Shown: in pieces, positions 9,159-17,348 of the stretch
Numbering within the stretch: the stretch's first letter is position 1
Layout of the letters: each line of letters begins with the position of its first letter
Origin: Aquisalimonas sp. 2447
GTDB taxonomy: Bacteria; Pseudomonadota; Gammaproteobacteria; Nitrococcales; Aquisalimonadaceae
Direction: 5' to 3'
Assembly: GCF_012044895.1 (NCBI RefSeq)
Contig: NZ_CP050695.1
Coordinates: 310,001-374,000, forward strand
Length of the DNA stretch: 64,000 bases
Position numbers and translations under genes: made by a program
Notes under the pieces: generated by a model
Database searches by the model: none
What the model saw: only the letters and a program-made list of their open reading frames with translations
Told to the model about the DNA's origin: nothing

Positions 9159-9713
9159 TCAGTAATAGCGGTAGCCGCGACGGTGCGGGTACCAGGGATC
9201 ATACCAGGGGTCGTACCAGGGATCGTAGAACGGACCGCGCGGATGTCGGGGATAGGGTTGATGTGAAACCGGTTGGCGCTTCGGCCACAGGTGGTGGCCG
9301 CTGGCGCGAACCCTGACGTAGTCGTAGTCGTAATCGCCCACCGGCCGTGTGGTGGTGCCGTCGACGGTACCGGTCACGGTCATGCTGCGCCCCGGCTCGT
9401 GAATGGCCGGATCCAGAAAGCCGTCGATGACCGCGAGGAAGCGCCCGGGGCTGCCGTCGATGTCCTTGGGGCGCCCGCCGCGGTCAAGTTCCCGCGCGAC
9501 GATCTCCACCAGGGTCGTGTCACTGCGGTTTTCCACCTCAGTGATGGTGCCACCCCAGCGGACCCTCTCGCCATCGAACCGCTCCGGATCCTGGCGGACC
9601 TCGGAGAGTTGTGCGCTGTCGCGACCCGGATCGCGGATGCTGTCTGGTGTTCCGGCGCAGCCGACCAGGACGGCCACTGCCGCCAGAACGAATACCGACG
9701 ATCCCTTGCCCAT
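9159..9713 (-). CDS. Slp-family lipoprotein with C-terminal DPWY repeats (second of two)
   Basis: 184-residue lipoprotein with lipobox VGCA near Cys19. The core repeats the Slp pattern of its neighbour: RVRWGGTITEV, VEIVARELDRGG, GRFLAVIDGFLDP and MTVTGTVDG. It differs in its C-terminus, where DPWY occurs three times in tandem (about residues 164-175) before an Arg/Tyr-rich end. Such low-complexity aromatic tails are seen in surface lipoproteins, but no role is known. It is the upstream gene of the pair. Confidence 0.8.
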   Translation of the reverse strand: MGKGSSVFVLAAVAVLVGCAGTPDSIRDPGRDSAQLSEVRQDPERFDGERVRWGGTITEVENRSDTTLVEIVARELDRGGRPKDIDGSPGRFLAVIDGFLDPAIHEPGRSMTVTGTVDGTTTRPVGDYDYDYVRVRASGHHLWPKRQPVSHQPYPRHPRGPFYDPWYDPWYDPWYPHRRGYRYY

Positions 9714-9771
9714 GACAGCGCCTCGCGAATCCAGAATTTCTCACGATCAGACCTTTTTCGGTCCGACTTGT

Positions 9772-10680
9772 TCAGCCCGCCTTGCGGCGGTCGGCGAGGG
9801 TGACCGTGGCCACGCCGGCGCCGATCAGGATCAGGCCGACGATGTTGGTGATCGAGAGGGTCTCGCCCAGGGCGATCGCGGACGCCAGCAGTCCAAAGGC
9901 GGGCACGCCGAGGCTGCCGATGGAGGTGGTCACCGCCGGCAGCGCGCGGGTAATGGTGATGATCGCCCAGAAGGGGAATGCCGTTGCCAGCGGGCCATTG
10001 TAGACCAGGATGCCCAGGAGTACCGGGTCCGACCAGTCCACCGAGGAGATGTCCTCCACGACCAGGGCGACGGGCAGGAGCGCCAGCGCCGCGACGCCGA
10101 ACTGCCAGGGCGCCAGGGTCAGCGGCGGACCCTGGTGCCGGTGGGCGCGCACGTAGACGATCAGTAGTGCCCAGCACAGGGCGGCAAGGAGCAGCAGGCC
10201 GTTGCCGATCACCACGGCCGGGTCGCTCCAGTCGAACCCGAAGGGATTGAACATGACCGCAACGCCGCCGATGCCCAGGGCAAAGCCCAGCAGCCGTTGC
10301 CGGGTCATGTACTCACCCAGTGCCAGGGCGGCGATGGGCAGCACCCACAATGAAGTGGTGTAGGCGAGTATGGCGGAGCGACCCGCGGGTACGTACTGCA
10401 GGGCGATGGTTACCAGTCCGAGGAAGGCGGCCATCTGCAGCAGGCCCACACCGAGGACAAGCACCCACTCATCCCTGTAGGGGCGCCGTAACTGCCCTGC
10501 CATGCCCGCCACCAGGGCCATGCACAGGCAGCCCATCAGCATGCGCGTGGCCGCGAACAGCAGCGGCGAGATGTACTCCAGGCCGACCTTCATCACCGGC
10601 CAGTTGGCGCCCCAGAGCACGATGACCAGGCCAAGCAGGGTCAGTGCTGCCACGGGCGACAACGAGGGGCTGGCAGGCAT
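9772..10680 (-). CDS. EamA/DMT-family transporter
   Basis: Inner-membrane protein of about 302 residues in the drug/metabolite transporter superfamily, with ten hydrophobic segments in two EamA repeats. LTLLGLVIVLWGANWPVMKVGL opens the first repeat; ALLLLAALCWALLIVYVRAH-type sequence opens the second. Members export amino acids or other metabolites; the substrate cannot be told. The start is placed at the ATG at 10680, which has GGAG upstream and begins right before the first membrane segment. An upstream ATG at 10725 adds 15 residues without family support. Confidence 0.87.
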   Translation of the reverse strand: MPASPSLSPVAALTLLGLVIVLWGANWPVMKVGLEYISPLLFAATRMLMGCLCMALVAGMAGQLRRPYRDEWVLVLGVGLLQMAAFLGLVTIALQYVPAGRSAILAYTTSLWVLPIAALALGEYMTRQRLLGFALGIGGVAVMFNPFGFDWSDPAVVIGNGLLLLAALCWALLIVYVRAHRHQGPPLTLAPWQFGVAALALLPVALVVEDISSVDWSDPVLLGILVYNGPLATAFPFWAIITITRALPAVTTSIGSLGVPAFGLLASAIALGETLSITNIVGLILIGAGVATVTLADRRKAG

Positions 10681-10734
10681 GTGTGCGTTGCTCCGGGCGT
10701 CTGCGGGCGCGAAGCAGGCTAACACACCTCGCTA

Positions 10735-11958
10735 TTACAGGAACGGGCAGGCCGGGTCCGGGTCTTCCCCGTAGAGGGCTGCCCCCGGCATGGTGTCCAG
10801 GATCTCGAAGTAGTCCCCGGCGCGCTCCATCTCGCTGGCCTGGCGCACACGCACAAACGGCATATCGTGGACCAGGCGGCCGTCCTCGCGGATGAAGCCG
10901 TTGCGGGTGATACCGTCGTCCACCTCCATTTCGCGCATGGCAGCGACCAACTCCGGACCCGTGCTGTGGCCGGATGCCTCCACCGCTTTCAGGTAGTGCA
11001 GGGTGCTGACATAGACGGCGATCTGGACCGACGACGGGCGGCTGCCACTGCGGCGCTGGAAGCGTTCGGCGAACGCGCGGGTCGCCTCGTCCGTGTTCCA
11101 GTAATAGGGGATGATGAAGCGCATGTCCGCAGCGGCGTAAAGACCGACCTGACGGATGTCCTGCAGCAGAGTCATGACGCTGGCCAGATCCGCGTCCGCG
11201 TGAACGCCGAGTTCGTGAGCGTGGCGGATGCTCTGCACCAGGCCGGTGCCCGCATTGCCCACGGCGATGATGTCCGCGCCGCTTGCCAGTGCGTCCGCCA
11301 TGGTCGCCATGAAATCGGTCTGGTCGAATGGGTGCAGCTGCGTATGCAGCAGTTCCCCGTCGTAGTCCTCGAGCACTTCCTCCAGCCTGTCCCGGATGTC
11401 GTGGCCGAAGGGGTGATCCAGGGTGATCAGGTACCAGTCACCTCCGGGATTCTCCTCGGCCAGGGCCCGTGCCAGGCCGGTGGTGAACCCGCGAACGTTG
11501 TATTGCCAGTCGATGGCGACCGGGCTGCACTGTTCACCGGTGAGCTGCTCCGAGCCCGCACCGATGTGGATGGTGGCAATGTCCTGTTCGCGGGTGAACG
11601 CCTGCACCGCAAGCGCCACGGCCGAGCCCGGCATGCCGGTGATCAGGTCGATGCCTTCGTCGTGCCAGGCCCGGGCCTGTTCCACGGCCGTGTCCGGGTC
11701 GTTGCGGGTGTCACCGATGACCACTTCCACGGGGGTGCCACCGATGGAGCCGCCCATGTCCGCGACGGCAAGCTCCGCCGCGATCTGTGAGCCCTGGCCC
11801 GCGGATTCGCTGTAAGCCCCGGTGACGTCGGTGAGAACGCCGATGCGGATGGTGTCTCCGCGCATTTCCCCGGAGGCCGTTGTTGTGGCCATGGCGATGC
11901 CCACTGCGCCCAGCAGGGTCTTGATGGCTGATCGAGTGCAGATGCCTTTTGCCGTCAT
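10735..11958 (-). CDS. Orphan ABC substrate-binding protein, branched-chain amino-acid type
   Basis: Periplasmic binding protein of the HAAT (hydrophobic amino acid uptake) group, 407 residues with a signal peptide at the N-terminus. DTIRIGVLTDVTGAYSESAG is the typical first strand and ligand loop; ADMGGSIGGTPVEVVIGDTRNDPD follows the family pattern. The C-terminal lobe carries FAERFQRRSGSRPSSVQ and a final GEDPDPACPFL. No permease or ATPase is adjacent. The ATG at 11958 has AGGGGG 6 bases upstream. The ligand is unknown. Confidence 0.85.
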   Translation of the reverse strand: MTAKGICTRSAIKTLLGAVGIAMATTTASGEMRGDTIRIGVLTDVTGAYSESAGQGSQIAAELAVADMGGSIGGTPVEVVIGDTRNDPDTAVEQARAWHDEGIDLITGMPGSAVALAVQAFTREQDIATIHIGAGSEQLTGEQCSPVAIDWQYNVRGFTTGLARALAEENPGGDWYLITLDHPFGHDIRDRLEEVLEDYDGELLHTQLHPFDQTDFMATMADALASGADIIAVGNAGTGLVQSIRHAHELGVHADADLASVMTLLQDIRQVGLYAAADMRFIIPYYWNTDEATRAFAERFQRRSGSRPSSVQIAVYVSTLHYLKAVEASGHSTGPELVAAMREMEVDDGITRNGFIREDGRLVHDMPFVRVRQASEMERAGDYFEILDTMPGAALYGEDPDPACPFL

Positions 11959-12006
11959 GGGAGCCCCCTCGTCGTCTTGTTGTGATTTTCTGCGGAACAG
12001 GGAACC

Positions 12007-12035
12007 GTTATGACAACTGAATCATATGTCGTCAA
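12007..12035 (-). promoter_or_regulatory. Likely sigma-70 promoter for the orphan binding-protein gene
   Basis: Read on the minus strand, TTGACG (12030-12035) and CATAAC (12007-12012) are separated by 17 bases. They lie about 50 bases upstream of the start at 11958. Five of 6 and 4 of 6 consensus positions match. Confidence 0.5.
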
Positions 12036-12111
12036 GTCACCACACTCGGCGTGGTAGCGAGCCGGTGATTCAGCGTCGTCACGAGCGGTTCATGGACGGC
12101 GGGGTTTGGGA

Positions 12112-13662
12112 TCAATCCTCGTCGAGAAGAGCGAGCTGTTCCTCGCTCATGTCCTCGACCTGAGCCACCAGAGGGGCGGCGCGGGCCATGAAGTCGGTCA
12201 TGTGCTCTTCGGCCACCGGGTCACCGCTGGGCAGTTCCACCCGCATGGGGTTGCGGTGGGAACCGTCCTTGATGAACTCGTAGTGCAGGTGGGCGCCGGT
12301 AACCAGGCCGGAGGCACCCACATAGCCGATGGTCTGACCCTGCTCCACCCGTGAGCCCACGCTGATATCGCTGGCGTAGCGGGACATGTGCGCGTACAGG
12401 GTGCGGTAACGGTTGGCGTGCTCGATGATGATGGTTCGCCCGTACCCGCCCTTGCGGCCACGGTGGACCACGCGACCGTTTCCGGATGCCATGATGGGCG
12501 TGCCCGACGAGGCCGCGAAATCCGTTCCCAGATGGGGGCGGCGCACGCCGAGCACCGGATGCTTGCGGTTGGGGTTGAAGTGGGAGCTGATCCGGGCCCC
12601 TTCCACCGGGCGACGGATGAATGCCTTGCGCAGGTTCTCGCCCTCCGGACTGTAATAGCCCGTGGTGCCGTCCGGGTCCGTATAGCGTACCGCGTCCATC
12701 TGCCGTCCGCGGTTGACGTAACGCGCCGCCAGAATCGGGCCATCCCGCACATGTTCGTCGTCGATGTAGTAGCTCTCGTACGCCACCGAGAAGACGTCGC
12801 CGGAGCGCACGTCACGGTCGAAATCCACCTGCCATTCGAAAATGTGCATCAGGCGCATGATCTGACCATGGCTGAGTCCGGCGTCCAGTCCGGCGACGAA
12901 CAGGGAACTGTTCACTGCCCCGGAGGCGTGTTTGACCCGTGTCTCGATGGCGCGGGATTCGATGTTCACCGCAAAGTCGTCATCATCGTCGCGGCTGACC
13001 ACCAGTGTGTCCGAATCGTCCAGGTCATACCGAAGCCCCCGGAGCGAGTCGTCTTCCACGTGGAAGTGAATTTTGTCGCCGGGGTAGATGCGCTGCAGCC
13101 GGGAGGTGCGGTCGTCCGTGTTGACCAGCCGGTGAAGATCACCCGCGCTGAGCCCGGCGCGGTTGAAGATCGCCGCCAGGGAATCGCCGGAGCGGACTTC
13201 AATGGTCTCCCATTCAGGGCCTTCGTGGGGGGCTGCCGGTGCCGTGTCAGCATCAGCGGCAGCGTCCGCCGACTCCATGAGCTGTTCCAGGCCGTTGGTG
13301 CCCGGCAAGTCGTCCGGCATCGCCGTAGCGCTGGTCACGGGAGGTGTGCCGTCGTCGGCCGGCGTGCTCTGCTGGCCGACAGGCTGGATGCCGTCCATCC
13401 CTCTTCCGGCACCATTGCTCGTCGCACGTCGGGCGACCATGTCACCGACCCGTGCGCCGGGCAATTGCAATTCTGCGGAGGTCATCTCCTGTTGATCCGT
13501 GCTGGACTGATCCGTGCCGCCGGCGCCCAGCAGGCCAACGCCGATGAGGCTCAGGCCCAGGCCGCAAACCAGAACGGGGACGGGCCGGAGCCACCATCGC
13601 AGGCCGCGGGGTGGTGACGGACGCGCACCATGCCAGTCATGTTGTTCGAGTCCGTGCCCCAA
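12112..13662 (-). CDS. M23-family murein endopeptidase, membrane anchored (MepM-like)
   Basis: Peptidoglycan hydrolase of about 516 residues. One membrane anchor lies near residues 25-47 (PVPVLVCGLGLSLIGVGLLG), then a long linker, an OapA/LysM-like region (IEVRSGDSLAAIFNRAGL), a Csd3-like N-domain, and a C-terminal M23 zinc domain. Metal ligands are visible in HLGTDFAA and HLHYEF. MepM-type enzymes cut peptide cross-links to allow wall growth. The start is put at TTG 13662: GAGGGGG sits 5 bases before it and a promoter-like pair lies further upstream. An ATG at 13797 lacks a ribosome site. Confidence 0.87.
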   Translation of the reverse strand: MGHGLEQHDWHGARPSPPRGLRWWLRPVPVLVCGLGLSLIGVGLLGAGGTDQSSTDQQEMTSAELQLPGARVGDMVARRATSNGAGRGMDGIQPVGQQSTPADDGTPPVTSATAMPDDLPGTNGLEQLMESADAAADADTAPAAPHEGPEWETIEVRSGDSLAAIFNRAGLSAGDLHRLVNTDDRTSRLQRIYPGDKIHFHVEDDSLRGLRYDLDDSDTLVVSRDDDDDFAVNIESRAIETRVKHASGAVNSSLFVAGLDAGLSHGQIMRLMHIFEWQVDFDRDVRSGDVFSVAYESYYIDDEHVRDGPILAARYVNRGRQMDAVRYTDPDGTTGYYSPEGENLRKAFIRRPVEGARISSHFNPNRKHPVLGVRRPHLGTDFAASSGTPIMASGNGRVVHRGRKGGYGRTIIIEHANRYRTLYAHMSRYASDISVGSRVEQGQTIGYVGASGLVTGAHLHYEFIKDGSHRNPMRVELPSGDPVAEEHMTDFMARAAPLVAQVEDMSEEQLALLDED

Positions 13663-13981
13663 CGTAACCCCCTCGTGTGCGAAATGGCGCGCGCACCCAC
13701 GCGCAACCGGAGTTTCGCCGTTACCGTATAACAGCTCTTTCAGAAACTCAAAAAGAATATTGCGCAAATGACTCTTATTGTTGGCTTTTGGAGACATTCG
13801 TCGGGCCGGCGGCGGTGACCTGTCCGGTCATCCGCGCATGACCACTGGTACCGCGCACGCCCCGGAATCATGCCTGTCGCTGCCGTCAGCGTCCAATCCG
13901 GGCGTCACCTGACCTCATTACTCTCCCACGGTCAGACCTGCCCGGTCCGGGATCTCCGTCACGGAACAGCCGACGCGCGGG
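13663..13981. other. 319-base gap upstream of the M23 gene
   Basis: Holds a possible minus-strand promoter (TTGAGT 13746-13751, TATACG 13725-13730, 15 bases apart) for the peptidase. Beyond it, to the stop of the EVE-domain gene at 13982, no gene, hairpin with U-tract or repeat is recognised. The minus-strand reading frame stays open up to 13797, so a longer peptidase cannot be fully excluded. Confidence 0.35.
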
Positions 13982-14440
13982 TTACTCGAGGGAGAGGATG
14001 AACTGCCACTGCTCCGCGGTCACCGGCATGACCGACAACCGATTGCCCTTGCGTACCAGCGGCATGTCGGCGATCTCCGGGCGCTCCTTGAGTTCCGTCA
14101 GGCTGATGGTGCGCTGGAGTTTGCGCACGAAGCGAAGATCCACCATGTACCAGCGCGGCTTGTCCGGGTCGCTCTTGGGGTCGTAGTGAGGGTCTTCGGG
14201 GTCGAACGCCGTGTGATCTGGATAGCCCTCCCGGGCCACCTCCGCGATGCCCACGATACCCGGGGTTTTGGTGTTGGAGTGGTAGAAGAACACCTGGTCG
14301 CCCTGGCGCATCTGGTCACGCATCATGTTGCGCGCCTGATAGTTGCGTACACCGTCCCAGTGGTCCGTCTGATCTGGCGCGGCGGCGAGATCGTCGATTC
14401 CGAACACGTCCGGCTCGGATTTCATCAGCCAGTACTGCAT
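13982..14440 (-). CDS. EVE-domain protein
   Basis: 152-residue cytoplasmic protein that is one EVE domain (PUA-like fold), related to human THYN1. MQYWLMKSEPDVFGIDDL, WDGVRNYQARNMMRDQM and FFYHSNTKTPGIVGIAEV are the hallmark segments, with the aromatic residues expected to hold a modified base. EVE domains bind modified nucleobases in DNA or RNA in characterised cases; the target here is unknown. It lies directly downstream of the 6S RNA gene, where enterics carry the 5-formyltetrahydrofolate cyclo-ligase gene. Confidence 0.92.
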   Translation of the reverse strand: MQYWLMKSEPDVFGIDDLAAAPDQTDHWDGVRNYQARNMMRDQMRQGDQVFFYHSNTKTPGIVGIAEVAREGYPDHTAFDPEDPHYDPKSDPDKPRWYMVDLRFVRKLQRTISLTELKERPEIADMPLVRKGNRLSVMPVTAEQWQFILSLE

Positions 14441-14469
14441 GTACTCAGCTCCGGGGCATCACGTTCAAG

Positions 14470-14499
14470 CAAAAAAGTCTCCCGGTGCATCGCCGGAGC
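14470..14499 (-). terminator. Intrinsic terminator downstream of 6S RNA
   Basis: On the minus strand CTCCGG pairs with CCGGGAG (one bulged G) around a short loop and is followed by ACTTTTTT (the A-run at 14471-14476 on the plus strand). It lies about 40 bases after the 6S RNA 3' end and before the EVE-domain gene. Confidence 0.55.
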
Positions 14500-14536
14500 C
14501 GGCCGCGCTGCATTCCGGAAAACCAGCATAAGGAGA

Positions 14537-14731
14537 GGACACCCCCCGCGTGCGCCGCGCGGTGTCGCCCCTTGAACCCTGAGGTTCAGGTGGGGAGGAC
14601 GAGCGATGCCATAGGCTTTCCGCACGCAGGCGGACATGCGCACCGGATCATCGCCACGTCAGTTCCCCTGGCGATTCAATTGAGGGTCAAGGAATAGCTG
14701 TGACCGCTATCGAACGCCGCAGGGGATGCCC
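14537..14731 (-). ncRNA. ssrS: 6S RNA
   Basis: Regulatory RNA that binds the sigma-70 RNA polymerase holoenzyme and mimics an open promoter. Its place directly after zapA is the conserved location. On the minus strand the 5' end (GGGCATCCCCTGCG, 14731 down to 14718) pairs with the 3' end (CGCACGCGGGGGGTGTCC, 14554 to 14537) over about 14 bp including G-U pairs. Inside are the family landmarks GTCCGCCTGCGTGCGGAAAG (compare GGTCCGTCCGAGAAGCCT in E. coli) and CCTGAACCTCAGGGTTCAAG (compare CCTTGAACCAAGGGTTCAAG). Length of about 195 bases is near the usual 185. Exact ends may differ by a few bases. Confidence 0.82.
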
Positions 14732-14803
14732 GCCACCATAGTGGGGGCATCGCCGCCCGACTGCAAGGGAGGGATGGGCTGCGCGTCGCGCGGAGCAACC
14801 GGT

Positions 14804-15103
14804 TCAGGAATCCGGGAGGATCTGGCCGATGCGTTCCTCCATGGCGCGCACGCGGTCTTCCACCAGCTTCGCGGTTTCCTTCTGATCGTCCCGTGCCTGC
14901 AGCAGTTCGTGGGTGAGGTTCAGTGCCGCCATCACTGCCACCCGGTCGGGGCCATGCACCTTGCCGCTGTCACGGACTTCGCGCATGCGCTTGTCCAGCA
15001 GATGGGCGGAGTTCAGCAGGCCGTCTTTCTCGTCCGGCGGGCAGGCCACCATGTATTCCTTGTCCAGGATCATGACCCGGACCGGTTCCATGCCATCACG
15101 CAT
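14804..15103 (-). CDS. zapA: Cell division protein ZapA
   Basis: 99-residue FtsZ-associated protein that promotes bundling of FtsZ protofilaments at the division site. VRVMILDKEYMVACPPDE is the N-terminal globular part, LLNSAHLLDKRMREVRDSGKV the middle, and from residue ~65 a coiled coil (LQARDDQKETAKLVEDRVRAMEERIGQIL). The gene lies one base after the stop of the ZapB-like gene and directly before 6S RNA. The start may be the ATG at 15103 or an in-frame ATG four codons later. Confidence 0.92.
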   Translation of the reverse strand: MRDGMEPVRVMILDKEYMVACPPDEKDGLLNSAHLLDKRMREVRDSGKVHGPDRVAVMAALNLTHELLQARDDQKETAKLVEDRVRAMEERIGQILPDS

Positions 15104-15104
15104 G

Positions 15105-15332
15105 TCAGTGGTGCTCCATGGCCTTGAGGCGGCTGATCATCGACTCGATCTTGGAGCGCGCCATCTCGTTCTTCTCCAGCAGACTGGCGCGCTCGGCATT
15201 AAGGGAGTCCTGGGACTGGCGCAGCACGCGGTTCTCCTCCTCCAGCCGGGCACAGTAGCGCACCAGTGCCTCCACCTGCCGGTCAAGGCGGTCCAGCTCC
15301 CTGCGTAATGCCTTGGGCGACATTTCGCTCAT
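15105..15332 (-). CDS. Short coiled-coil cell-division-linked protein (TIGR02449 type, ZapB-like)
   Basis: 75-residue protein that is nearly all heptad-like coiled coil (ELDRLDRQVEALVRYCARLEEENRVLRQSQ). It matches the small family regularly encoded just before zapA in gammaproteobacteria and resembling ZapB in form. It probably acts with ZapA at the division ring; this rests on position and shape only. Its stop is one base from the zapA start, so the two are co-translated. The facing gene is ygfB, 88 bases away. Confidence 0.8.
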   Translation of the reverse strand: MSEMSPKALRRELDRLDRQVEALVRYCARLEEENRVLRQSQDSLNAERASLLEKNEMARSKIESMISRLKAMEHH

Positions 15333-15420
15333 GCCTGCATCCTTCCCGGTGTCGACGCGGTCCCGCGGATCTGCATGATAGGATAGCGATTTTGCCCCGG
15401 ATTGAACACGGCGGAGCCCA

Positions 15421-16011
15421 ATGACCCAGTCACTGCCCGATCACGACACTCTGGAAACCGCCCTGGCCGAGGTGGACGCCGAGATCGGCGCCGCCGAAGC
15501 GCAGGGTCTGCTGGCCGGCATGCTCAGTGCGGCAGGCGAAGTGGAAGCCGCCCGCTGGATCGCCCAGGTGCTTGCGGGAACTGAGCCGAAAGGGGACGCC
15601 GCCCGGCGTTGCCTGGAAGCGCTGGCCGCGGTGTACGAGGCGACCCACAAGGGCATGGATGACAGCAACCTGGAGTTCCCGTTACTGGTGCCCGATGACG
15701 GCGAGCCCGTCGGCCGGCGCGCCGAGGCCTTGGGTGCCTGGGCCCACGGCTTCATATACGGGCTGGGCGTGGCCGGTATCGCCGACGAGAGCCAGCTGCC
15801 CAAGGAGGTCAGCGAGATCATCGGCCATCTGGGCGAGGTGAGCCACGCCGGAAGCGATGACAGCGGCGACGACGACGAGGCCGCCTACGCGGAATTGCTG
15901 GAGTTCGTGCGCACCGGTGCGTTGCTGGTGCGTGAACACCTGCAGCCGCGGCGACGCGATCGCCCCGTGCCGGTGCCCGACGGCCAGCAGGGCAGTCAGC
16001 GTACCCACTGA
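15421..16011 (+). CDS. ygfB: UPF0149 family protein (YgfB)
   Basis: 196-residue acidic cytoplasmic protein of the UPF0149 family. ETALAEVDAEIGAAEAQGLLAGMLSA, the central ALGAWAHGFIYGLGVAG and the acidic segment DDSGDDDEAAYAELLEFVR are family marks. In Pseudomonas YgfB is linked to control of the ampDh3 gene; the role here is not known. It heads the ygfB-pepP-ubiH-ubiI operon, with its stop directly followed by the pepP ATG. GGAG lies 5 bases before the start. Confidence 0.92.
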   Translation: MTQSLPDHDTLETALAEVDAEIGAAEAQGLLAGMLSAAGEVEAARWIAQVLAGTEPKGDAARRCLEALAAVYEATHKGMDDSNLEFPLLVPDDGEPVGRRAEALGAWAHGFIYGLGVAGIADESQLPKEVSEIIGHLGEVSHAGSDDSGDDDEAAYAELLEFVRTGALLVREHLQPRRRDRPVPVPDGQQGSQRTH

Positions 16012-17346
16012 ATGACAACCTCCGGGATTACCATTGCTATGGACCAGAAGGAATATGCCCGCCGACGCCGGGAACTCATGAACCTGATGGGCGAGAACGC
16101 GGTGGCCGTCGTCGCCGCCGCCCCCGAGCGCCCGCGCAATCGCGACGTCCAGCACCCCTACCGGCAGGACAGCGACTTTCACTACCTCACCGGGTTTCCG
16201 GAGCCGGAGGCAGTCCTGGTGTTGATCCCGGGGCGCGAACAGGGTGAGACCATCCTGTTCTGCCGCGAGCGCGATCCCGACAAGGAAGTCTGGGACGGCC
16301 CCCGGGCGGGGCAGGACGGCGCCTGCGCGCATTACGGCGCCGACGACGCGTTCCCCGTGGACGATATCGACGACATCCTGCCGGGCATGCTGGAAGGCAA
16401 GGACCGGCTCTATTGCACCATGGGGCTCAACCCGGATTTCGACCAGGCCATCCTTGGCTGGGTGAACCAGGTGCGCACCCGCGCCCGGGCCGGTGCCCGG
16501 GCTCCGGGCGAATTCGTCGCCCTGGAGCATCCGCTGCACGAGATGCGCCTGATCAAGAGCCCGGCGGAGCTGGAGCAGATGCGCGCTGCGGCCCAGGTAT
16601 CCGCCGAGGCGCACCGGCGGGCGATGGCGGCCTGCCACCCTGGCATGCCGGAATACGCCCTGGAAGCCGAGTTCCAGTATGTGTTCCGTCGCAACAACGG
16701 CTGGCAGGCCTATCCGCCCATTGTCGGCGGCGGGCGCAACGGCTGCATCCTCCACTACATCAACAACGCTGCCACGCTCCGTGACGGCGATCTGGTGCTC
16801 ATTGATGCCGGCGTGGAGATCGACTGTTACGCCTCCGACATCACCCGCACCTTCCCGGTCAACGGCCGCTTCAGTGCCGAGCAGCGCGCCGTCTACGAGA
16901 TCGTGCTCGCTGCTCAGGAGGCCGCCATCGCCGCGGTGCGGCCCGGGAATCACTGGAACATGCCCCACGAGGCGGCGCTGCAGATTCTGGTGCAGGGGCT
17001 GGTGGACCTGGGTCTGCTGCAGGGCGAGGTGGACGCACTTATCGAGGACGAGGCCTATCGCCCCTTCTTCATGCACCGCACCGGTCACTGGCTGGGCATG
17101 GACGTCCACGATGTGGGCGACTACCGCATCGACGGTGAATGGCGGCTGCTGGAGCCGGGCATGGTGCTGACCATCGAGCCCGGGCTCTACATTGCCGACA
17201 GCATCCCCGAGGTGGATTCCCGCTGGCGCAACATCGGCGTGCGCATCGAGGACGATGTGGCTGTGACCGCCGAAGGCCACGATATCCTCAGTGCCGGTGT
17301 GCCGAAGACGGTGGCCGACATCGAGGCGGCCATGGTGGGGGATTGA
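16012..17346 (+). CDS. pepP: Xaa-Pro aminopeptidase (PepP)
   Basis: Removes N-terminal residues preceding proline; dimetal M24B peptidase of 444 residues. The N-terminal domain carries QDSDFHYLTGFPEPEAVLVL; the pita-bread domain has metal ligands in LIDAGVEI, ASDITRTFPVNG, HRTGHWLGMDVHDVG, LTIEPGLY and VRIEDDV. The ATG at 16012 touches the ygfB stop (TGAATG), suggesting coupling. An internal ATG at 16039 fits the E. coli N-terminus slightly better, so the first nine residues are uncertain. Second gene of the conserved ubiquinone-linked operon. Confidence 0.95.
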   Translation: MTTSGITIAMDQKEYARRRRELMNLMGENAVAVVAAAPERPRNRDVQHPYRQDSDFHYLTGFPEPEAVLVLIPGREQGETILFCRERDPDKEVWDGPRAGQDGACAHYGADDAFPVDDIDDILPGMLEGKDRLYCTMGLNPDFDQAILGWVNQVRTRARAGARAPGEFVALEHPLHEMRLIKSPAELEQMRAAAQVSAEAHRRAMAACHPGMPEYALEAEFQYVFRRNNGWQAYPPIVGGGRNGCILHYINNAATLRDGDLVLIDAGVEIDCYASDITRTFPVNGRFSAEQRAVYEIVLAAQEAAIAAVRPGNHWNMPHEAALQILVQGLVDLGLLQGEVDALIEDEAYRPFFMHRTGHWLGMDVHDVGDYRIDGEWRLLEPGMVLTIEPGLYIADSIPEVDSRWRNIGVRIEDDVAVTAEGHDILSAGVPKTVADIEAAMVGD

Positions 17347-17348
17347 AC

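Noticed and set aside
9159-9260. DNA tandem repeat or CRISPR-like array
   Set aside because: The repeated bases only encode the DPWY tail of the lipoprotein; there are no spacers. No CRISPR array was seen anywhere in the window.
12388-13617. 409-codon open frame antisense to the M23 peptidase gene
   Set aside because: Low-complexity shadow; the peptidase frame has all catalytic motifs.
13663-13797. Longer M23 peptidase starting at ATG 13797
   Set aside because: No ribosome site, and it would begin upstream of the promoter-like sequence. TTG 13662 has GAGGGGG at ideal spacing.
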